A DNA stretch of 52,599 bases from an uncultured Pseudomonadota bacterium (GTDB taxonomy: Bacteria > Myxococcota_A > Bradymonadia > Bradymonadales > Bradymonadaceae): contig CATLTV010000010.1 in NCBI GenBank assembly GCA_950059285.1, forward strand, positions 1 through 52,599. Reading direction: 5' to 3'. The notes under the pieces were generated by a model. That model was not told where the DNA came from and did no database searches. It saw only the letters and a program-made list of their open reading frames with translations. This document shows positions 17,334-23,231 of this stretch, in pieces; positions within the stretch are counted from its first letter, which is position 1; every line of letters starts with the position of its first letter. Position numbers and translations under genes: made by a program.

Positions 17334-17942
17334 GCGGAGGAGTTTGGTGCTTTTCTCATTCCTCGTGTAAGTGTCCAGGGCATATATGGTTTTGGCCTGG
17401 GTGATGTCAGCGCGCATGTGGGTACATCAGTGTTTTTGTACAATGCAGGTGTGGGGAGCAGATTCTACCTTGGAGAGCGCTGGAACCTTGGTCTTCAGCT
17501 TGATGGATTTACTTTGCCAGGGGCACGTCCCACGTGGCAATTGGCGACAGGAGCTATATTCTCGGGCTCTTTGACGCTTACGAGTTCTGTAAGGAGTGAC
17601 TCTGGAATGTATGGCGGGCTTTATCTGGGGGCGCTTGGTGCGCATGAGCAGGATACGTCTACGTTTGAGGGGATGAACGCTGGCATCATTTTTGGTGCTG
17701 ATGTGTTACAGGGCGATAACTGGGGAATGCAGGTGGAGTCAAGGTTCTCGCCACTTATGTTGAGTTCAACGGGGCGAGTTGGTGTGTTCCCTGTGAGTAC
17801 AATCAGGTCTGTAGATTTTGATTCGAATCTGACTTTTATACTTCAGTTTGGCGTTGGGATATATAGACGCCTCAGAACAAAAGAGCAGATACCAGCCAGT
17901 GAATCTGTCTGGATGGTATCTTCGGTGGAGAGTTTCGAGTGA
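17211..17942 (+). CDS. Beta-barrel-like lipoprotein, second tandem copy, truncated tail
   Basis: 243 residues from ATG 17211, which aligns exactly with the start of the first copy. The signal peptide and lipobox VWAGC are the same. The body follows the same strand plan with clear divergence. The hydrophilic C-terminal tail of copy 1 is missing: where copy 1 reads GAG CGA GCA CGT CAG, this copy reads GAG TGA TCA CGT CAG, so a CGA-to-TGA nonsense change ends it. The remnant of the tail and the downstream flank can still be followed at 17943-17981, with a deletion. A MITE sits 39 bases after the stop. Still likely functional because the barrel part is intact; function unknown. Confidence 0.8.
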   Translation: MNRIFQVCVIALVSVVWAGCASTTMRTARQLEPGDVVLSGSAEEFGAFLIPRVSVQGIYGFGLGDVSAHVGTSVFLYNAGVGSRFYLGERWNLGLQLDGFTLPGARPTWQLATGAIFSGSLTLTSSVRSDSGMYGGLYLGALGAHEQDTSTFEGMNAGIIFGADVLQGDNWGMQVESRFSPLMLSSTGRVGVFPVSTIRSVDFDSNLTFILQFGVGIYRRLRTKEQIPASESVWMVSSVESFE

Positions 17943-17981
17943 TCACGTCAGGTGCAACAAGCCATGCCCAATTGAGTCTGG

Positions 17982-18141
17982 AGCGTAATAAAGAAGAATT
18001 TGGAAGGAAAAGCTCGTGGAAAGCGAGGATTTCAGTGTCACAAAACCAGAAGGTAACATGGCTACATTTCTTGGTTTTTGTTCCTCGAACTCCGCGCGTT
18101 CTCCTTCGCTTTTCTTCTTCCATTTCTTTCTTCATCACGCT
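17982..18141. mobile_element. 160-bp palindromic MITE-like element, copy 1
   Basis: The element begins AGCGTAATAAAGAAGAA and ends TTCTTTCTTCATCACGCT, which are imperfect terminal inverted repeats of about 33 bases. It is bounded by CTGG at 17978-17981 and 18142-18145, a 4-base target duplication. The matching flank of the first lipoprotein copy (ATTGAGTCTGGATTGGC at about 17056-17072) has one CTGG and no insert, so it is the empty site. The middle (CCAGAAGGTAACATGGCTAC) is also palindromic, so the whole element can fold on itself. No ORF. A second, diverged copy is at 22028-22188. Confidence 0.85.
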
Positions 18142-18192
18142 CTGGATTGGCTTTGTGGTGCATGATGGATGAAGTGTGTTCATGACGCATAA

Positions 18193-18262
18193 GCAACGGC
18201 GAAGCACAAAAAAGGCAGCACATGTGTCCACATGTGCTGCCTTTTTTGTGCTTCGCCGTTGC
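18193..18262. terminator. Bidirectional terminator, 34-bp perfect arms
   Basis: Arms 18193-18226 and 18229-18262 are exact complements around TC, with A6 on the left and T6 on the right inside the arms. It would end both the lipoprotein transcript and the remnant gene read from the minus strand. Confidence 0.9.
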
Positions 18263-18272
18263 CTAATAGAGG

Positions 18273-18380
18273 TTAACCTCCGCAGGTGCTGTATGGGTAC
18301 TTTGTGGTTGCTGTCGCGCAGGGGCCCTGATTTCCTTGTGGGCACTGATATTCCCAGCTCCCGTTGTTACAAAATGCCCA
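18273..18380 (-). pseudogene. 3' remnant of a Cys-rich lipoprotein paralogue
   Basis: Read on the minus strand it encodes WAFCNNGSWEYQCPQGNQ and onward to a stop at 18275-18273, matching the last part of the lipoprotein at 20726-21910. Bases 18295-18380 match 20748-20833 with two differences. The final residues differ (YPYSTCGG here, YPNNECSN there), so this is a remnant of a separate paralogue and not a plain copy of the neighbour's end. Upstream an in-frame stop precedes WAFC, so no functional start exists. Its terminator hairpin at 18193-18262 survives. Confidence 0.8.
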
Positions 18381-18768
18381 TCTCTAGCGCGGCTTCCGCC
18401 TCTTGTGTGCGATCTCTCGAGCTCTTATGCCCCCTACGATTTGCCGCGTGTAGCAGTTGAACACCACTATGATGCGCAGCATCGTTTGCGCGTGCTCCTT
18501 CTTCCAGCGCTTGCCATAGCTCTTGAGTAGCATGTTGATCACCCGTCTTATCATCGACTTCACCATCCCTGAACTGCATGGTTGATTGTGCTTCTTGTTG
18601 ATATTAGAGCATCCTTAGGTTTGGAGTTGTGTGGTTGTTTTGCTTCACTTGAGAGGCTCTTTGTTGTTCAACTTCATATCTTTTTATGCAGGGGGAGAAA
18701 AGGTGGAACAGAAGAATCCATAAGTTATCCAAATGATTAGTCAGTAGTTTTGCCTGAGAATGGATTAC
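18381..18768. other. Gene-poor junction region
   Basis: About 390 bases between the remnant and the RCC1 gene. A minus-strand frame of 60 codons (18566-18384) encodes a very basic peptide (KRWKKEHAQTMLRII) that looks like debris of a longer gene, but I cannot name a family. The rest is AT-rich with no hairpin. It probably holds the breakpoint at which the low-GC segment joined. Confidence 0.5.
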
Positions 18769-20670
18769 CTAATCGTAAATAATAGCATTAGCTGGAGGCA
18801 TTTCACCTTCATCATCCCCAATAATATCAGTATGGCCTACTCCCAATTGACCGAAGTCATTTCTGCCCCAGCATTTCACTTCTCCATCTGACATGAGAGC
18901 ACAGTTATGTGCGGTTCCGGTGGCAATTTGAACAGCTTTCCCTCCAAGTTCTATAGGGATGTTTGCACGTGGATGAATGGTTTCATTTGATTGAGGAATA
19001 TAACCAAGACGTCCATCTCTGTTGTATCCCCAACATGTTACATTTCCGTTATCTAATAGACCACAACTACTTGAACCACCAGCACTGACCTGCTTTACAA
19101 AGGATACGTCTGCCAATGATACTGCTGGGACAGGAAATTCAGACATGTTGTTGCCTACGAAGTCGTCAAGGTTATGTCCTAGTTGTTGGTACATGTTGTT
19201 TCCCCAACAATATACTTGTGTGTGCCGTTCAAGAGCAATGCATGCATGGTTTTTACCTCCACTAAAAGAGATGACCTTTGTAGAGCGTCCAGAGACGTTG
19301 AGAAGTGGTGGTGGCATATCTCCAGTTTTGTCTCCTATGTTGCGATCAAGTAACCAGTTTCCCCAACACATAATAGTATCGTCTTCACCTAATGCACACA
19401 TTCCAGATTCGACCGAAATAACAGATTTTATAGGACGTCCCAAGTTCAGATATTCAAAAGGAGGCAGTTCTCGTATAACCATGTCTTCATACCCTAGTAT
19501 GATATTATGATTGGGCGACCAGCAATTGACCTCGTCTGATGTCGCTATGGCACAGAAATTAAGCCCATTTGATGATGACATAAGGTGTGAGACAGGTTTG
19601 ATGAACGTAAAGGGTTCAGGAGGCATTTCACCATCTTCATCACCAATGAATATAGATGTGTTTATATTCCCCGTGACTTTTTGCCATCCCCAGCATGAAA
19701 CAGTTTGATCGGTGCTCAGTGCGCAAGTGCCGGAAGAGCTGAGAGACAAGCTAACCACATTTAGTCCGATATCAACGTATGGTGTGGGGAGCTCGTCAAG
19801 CGAATCACCTAAGTGAACTGTGTCTTCATATCCGAGCAGGCCAGGAGTATTCGCCCCACCTCCAAAGCACTTAACTCTGCTATTGTTAAATAAAACACAG
19901 GTTCGTTCGCCTATTGCATATACGTGTGTTGCAGCGAGTCTTTGCGAGACTATAGAGGATGTTTCAAATGTTTTTTCATTAGATGGGTAAATGACTGCTT
20001 TATAGTGTCTTTTGTCTCCGTTAAGTGGCGCGTTACTATCTTTTACTACTATGTTTTCCATGTTTGTACGATATAGTTCAGACCACTCTGACTCATCATC
20101 GGAATACATGATAATAGCTTCTTTCAATTCAGGCTTGTGTTTTGCCCAAACAACTCCTTGTGCAATAGGTTCTTGTGCTACTGCACGAACTTCATATCTC
20201 TTCTCTTCTGATGCTGGTATTACTATATCGGATATTATAATTGTTGCTTCACCCCTTGTTAGCGTATTGCTAGGTTTAATTGAAGCTGTTCCTGTGTTAT
20301 GTTCAATACTATCATCTAAATAGCTAAGAGGATCTTCTGTTTTTATCCACGGACCATTATTAATTTTGATCTCATAATACTCAGCATTAGGAATGCTTTC
20401 CCATTCAATAAGAACAGCATTGTCTGTTTGTGTTGTTAGTAGGTCCAATTTTTTCACAGAAGTAATGATTCCAGTATCATTAGATAAATCCTCTGTTTCT
20501 TGTTTTTTGGTCATGTCCCATTCAGTGACATGCATGTCAAGGTTACAGCTATATTCTCTTTGTTGGGATGGTGTCAGCTCTGGATTTTCGCATATGTTTT
20601 CATAAATTTTTCCCGAGCTACTGCATGCAGTAGCCGAGAGGATTAATATTAAGTTGATTTTGTAACTCAC
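18769..20670 (-). CDS. RCC1-repeat lipoprotein, low GC
   Basis: 633 residues. A short signal peptide with lipobox SATAC near residue 16 leads to a fibronectin-like segment (residues about 75-180) and then at least six RCC1/beta-propeller blades, each with a CAL..D..V.CWG core such as CALSTDQTVSCWGW and CALMSDGEVKCWGRNDFGQLGVG. RCC1 propellers are binding scaffolds; in bacteria these secreted forms have no settled role. Start is GTG 20670 with GGAGGGAC seven bases upstream. Base composition is unlike the neighbours: sampled lines are 40% and 33% GC against about 58% in the adjacent gene. It lies between two 86-base direct repeats (18295-18380 and 20748-20833). Both points suggest horizontal acquisition. 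Confidence 0.9.
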   Translation of the reverse strand: MSYKINLILILSATACSSSGKIYENICENPELTPSQQREYSCNLDMHVTEWDMTKKQETEDLSNDTGIITSVKKLDLLTTQTDNAVLIEWESIPNAEYYEIKINNGPWIKTEDPLSYLDDSIEHNTGTASIKPSNTLTRGEATIIISDIVIPASEEKRYEVRAVAQEPIAQGVVWAKHKPELKEAIIMYSDDESEWSELYRTNMENIVVKDSNAPLNGDKRHYKAVIYPSNEKTFETSSIVSQRLAATHVYAIGERTCVLFNNSRVKCFGGGANTPGLLGYEDTVHLGDSLDELPTPYVDIGLNVVSLSLSSSGTCALSTDQTVSCWGWQKVTGNINTSIFIGDEDGEMPPEPFTFIKPVSHLMSSSNGLNFCAIATSDEVNCWSPNHNIILGYEDMVIRELPPFEYLNLGRPIKSVISVESGMCALGEDDTIMCWGNWLLDRNIGDKTGDMPPPLLNVSGRSTKVISFSGGKNHACIALERHTQVYCWGNNMYQQLGHNLDDFVGNNMSEFPVPAVSLADVSFVKQVSAGGSSSCGLLDNGNVTCWGYNRDGRLGYIPQSNETIHPRANIPIELGGKAVQIATGTAHNCALMSDGEVKCWGRNDFGQLGVGHTDIIGDDEGEMPPANAIIYD

Positions 20671-20725
20671 TGCGTCCCTCCAATTGTAGTTAATATTAAT
20701 TTTGTTCTATTGGGTGTGGCTAATG

Positions 20726-21910
20726 CTAATTGCTACACTCATTATTAGGGTACTTTGTGGTTGCTGTCGCGCAGGGGCCCTGATTTCCTTGTGGGCACTG
20801 ATATTCCCAGCTCCCGTTGTTGCAGAATGCCCACAAGCAGCCCCATGTCCCATCAGATGTACACGTGTGATAGGTGTTATCTGGAGCGTTCTGGACACAA
20901 GTACCGTGGTCTACATATGTATTGCCCAGGGTGGAGCTGTAGCAGGGATCGAGGACCACGCAGGTGCCTGTGTTGACCCAGTCAAGGCAGCCTGTCGCCT
21001 GACGTGAGCAGGTCTGCTCGTTGTTGTTTGCATCGCATCGTGTGGCGTCTTCTGTGGTGCAGCGATCGGTGCATGTGGGTCCACATGCTGTTGCGTTTCC
21101 TGTGTTGACCCAGTCAAGACAACCATCTGCCTGTGTGACACACTCCTGCTCCACGGAGCCCTGACAGCGCTTGTCTCCAAGCATTGAGCATGTGTTGTTG
21201 CATTCGCGGACGCAGTCGCCGTTATTACAGGTGCTGCCTGCGCCACAGTTAAATGTGGACGCTGCAAACTGGAAGCAACCGCCGCCAATGTCTTCACACT
21301 TTTGGTAAGTCTGGCCGCCTTCTGTGACACAGCGTTGATCGCCCTGTGCACACTGGCTTTGACATTGTGCCTGACACACGCCCTGACCTGTGCAGAAGCC
21401 ACCTTCAAGACATGGTTCGGGTTCGCTCCAGACAAGGCAACCGTTTTGCATTTCGCATGTCTGGACGCCACCATTGCCACACTGTTTCTCACCTTCTCCA
21501 GGGCAGGGCTCATCACAGCAAAGACCAAGCTCATCAACACAGATGCTAAATGGGCAGTACGAGGGCTGACTCCAGACCGAGCCGCCTTCACCATTGGGAG
21601 TACAGGTTCTAAAACGCTGCTCATCCACGCACTCGGTAGCATCAACCTCACAGTTGTCATTGGGCGTGCCCGTGCCTGTGTTGGGTGTGCCAAGATCGGG
21701 AGTGGTTGTGTTGTTCCCGCCCAGATCGGGCATGTTGCCTTCTCCACCAATGAACCCCATGTCCATGGTGGTGGATGTGTTTGGGTTGCTCGTTGAGTTG
21801 TTTGCGGTGTTATCTTCTGGTTCAAATACAAGAGGTTCAGGGCCACAACCCACGAGGGCGATGGTCATGATTGTGAAGAGATATCCTGCTTGTTTCTTGT
21901 GTTGCCACAT
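20726..21910 (-). CDS. Cys-rich repeat lipoprotein
   Basis: 394 residues. Signal peptide and lipobox IALVGC end near residue 22. A long Asn/Thr/Ser/Gly linker with MDMG, MPDLGG and TPDLG follows. The mature body has roughly five units of about 45 residues built on a pattern of C..RC....QQ.C....GCL.W (for example QADGCLDWVNTG and QATGCLDWVNTG), so it should be heavily disulphide-bonded outside the cytoplasm. The last 35 residues are shared with the remnant at 18273-18380. Likely a surface-exposed binding or structural protein; function unknown. A MITE copy lies in its upstream region. Confidence 0.87.
   Translation of the reverse strand: MWQHKKQAGYLFTIMTIALVGCGPEPLVFEPEDNTANNSTSNPNTSTTMDMGFIGGEGNMPDLGGNNTTTPDLGTPNTGTGTPNDNCEVDATECVDEQRFRTCTPNGEGGSVWSQPSYCPFSICVDELGLCCDEPCPGEGEKQCGNGGVQTCEMQNGCLVWSEPEPCLEGGFCTGQGVCQAQCQSQCAQGDQRCVTEGGQTYQKCEDIGGGCFQFAASTFNCGAGSTCNNGDCVRECNNTCSMLGDKRCQGSVEQECVTQADGCLDWVNTGNATACGPTCTDRCTTEDATRCDANNNEQTCSRQATGCLDWVNTGTCVVLDPCYSSTLGNTYVDHGTCVQNAPDNTYHTCTSDGTWGCLWAFCNNGSWEYQCPQGNQGPCATATTKYPNNECSN
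20748..20833. repeat. 86-base direct repeat partner of 18295-18380
   Basis: This is the 3' coding end of the Cys-rich lipoprotein gene. It matches 18295-18380 except at two positions. The pair brackets the low-GC RCC1 gene. Confidence 0.9.
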
Positions 21911-22027
21911 GCTTTACTCTGCCGTTGTTTGCTTGGTTTACGTGGTCGACGTCCAGACGGATTGTCTCATTGCAAGGGCTGAAACTCAAGGTTTTGTTGA
22001 TGAGACAGGCGTTGTTTTTATTGCCAG

Positions 22028-22188
22028 AGCATGATGAAGAAGGATGTAGTTGAGGAAAGGCGAAGAAGAAAGAGATGGCGCTCAAAACGCAAAAATCAAG
22101 ATGTGTAGCTGTGTTACATTCTGTTTTTGCGACACGAAACCTCTCGCTTTATACACGCGTTCCTTGTCTGTTCTGTCTTGATTGCGCT
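22028..22188. mobile_element. 161-bp palindromic MITE-like element, copy 2 (reverse orientation)
   Basis: It starts AGCATGATGAAGAAGGATG and ends CTTGATTGCGCT, with terminal inverted repeats of the same kind as copy 1, and is flanked by CCAG at 22024-22027 and 22189-22192. Compared with copy 1 in reverse complement, the central and distal parts align clearly (GATGTGTAGCTGTGTTACATT against GAAATGTAGCCATGTTACCTT, then CTCGCTTT in both). Length differs by one base. It lies between the divergent Cys-rich lipoprotein and EI24 genes, ending 21 bases before the EI24 start codon, so it may carry promoter or leader functions. Confidence 0.72.
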
Positions 22189-22209
22189 CCAGGTTTGTAA
22201 GGACTGGTG

Positions 22210-23151
22210 ATGCCAGTTCCTGTCATGGAGAATTGTGTGAGTGTGAAGCCAGAAGAATCTCAGCCCATGGTGCGTCAAGAACATCGGTCCGAGATCACAC
22301 ATTATAAACCTTTAAATCCTGATGATGAGCGATTGCACCCCCTGATGCGCCACGCTCTGCGTGGCTATTTGACACCATCGTCGTGGCGTAGAGGGATGTC
22401 TGGTTTGAGAGTTCCTCTGAAGGCCGCCACGTTTCTGATCAAGAATCCTGCGCTCTGGCCCTGGGCGATTGCGCCTGCCTTGATCAACTTTGCGATCTTT
22501 GTCTCCTCACTGTTCTTCTCCTTGCCTGCTGCAAGCCAAACCTTTGGATCGTTGTGGGCAATGCCTGAAATCGTAGCATGGTACCATTATGGTCTGATCG
22601 CGTTGTGGGGCGTGGTGTACCTCCTGGTGATGCTCCTCACACTTGTCCTGTCATACATGGTCGCCATGATGATCGGCGGTGTGATTGCCTCTCCCTTCAA
22701 TGATGTGCTCAGCGAAAAAACCGAAAAGCTTTTGCTAGGTGAGCTCTATCAAGATCCTCAAGAAGGTGCTCCATTTCTCCCCTCCTTGCTCAAGTCCATG
22801 GCGAGCTCTGCGGCAGTCGCGCTGATGTACTTTGCGATCATGGTTCCGATGCTCTTGCTTCACTTTATCCCTGGTGTGGGGAGCATTGCATATACGCTTG
22901 TGGGCGGGCTAGTGGGCGGCTACTTCATGGCGCTTGAGTATTCTGATACCTTGCTTGAACGTCGAGGCACTGGCTTTAAACGCAAGCTCAACCTCGTCTG
23001 GCAAGAGCGCTCCTATACGCTCGGCTTTGGTGTGGGCACTAGCCTGATGCTCGCCATTCCACTCATCAACTTCTTTTGTCTCCCCATCGCTGTCATCGCT
23101 GGCACGGCTGTCGGAACTGCGCTGTTGGAAGATAAGCGTGACGCACAGTGA
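22210..23151 (+). CDS. EI24/CysZ-like integral membrane protein
   Basis: 313 residues from ATG 22210, which has AAGGA upstream; a GTG directly before it is less likely. After about 60 hydrophilic residues the EI24 domain starts with LRVPLKAATFLIKNPALWPW, and four or five membrane segments follow (for example YGLIALWGVVYLLVMLLTLVL and SLMLAIPLINFFCLPIAVIAG). The family includes CysZ, a sulphate-uptake protein of the inner membrane, but many members have no assigned cargo. Transport role here is inference. A MITE copy occupies most of the upstream intergenic region. A 32-bp-arm bidirectional hairpin follows the stop directly. Confidence 0.88.
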   Translation: MPVPVMENCVSVKPEESQPMVRQEHRSEITHYKPLNPDDERLHPLMRHALRGYLTPSSWRRGMSGLRVPLKAATFLIKNPALWPWAIAPALINFAIFVSSLFFSLPAASQTFGSLWAMPEIVAWYHYGLIALWGVVYLLVMLLTLVLSYMVAMMIGGVIASPFNDVLSEKTEKLLLGELYQDPQEGAPFLPSLLKSMASSAAVALMYFAIMVPMLLLHFIPGVGSIAYTLVGGLVGGYFMALEYSDTLLERRGTGFKRKLNLVWQERSYTLGFGVGTSLMLAIPLINFFCLPIAVIAGTAVGTALLEDKRDAQ

Positions 23152-23152
23152 T

Positions 23153-23219
23153 AGACAGACGCGGCGTGGGGGCGGCCAATTTACGCAGTAAATTGGCCGC
23201 CCCCACGCCGCGTCTGTCT
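23153..23219. terminator. Bidirectional hairpin, 32-bp perfect arms
   Basis: Arms 23153-23184 and 23188-23219 are exact complements around GCA. It begins two bases after the EI24 stop and lies between convergent genes. It lacks a long T-run, so termination would depend on the stem. Confidence 0.85.
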
Positions 23220-23231
23220 GTCTGTCTTCTC

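Noticed and set aside
18384-18566. Basic 60-codon minus-strand frame that looks a little like a transposase fragment
   Set aside because: No catalytic motif or named similarity that I can defend, and a competing overlapping frame is equally open. Left as junction debris.
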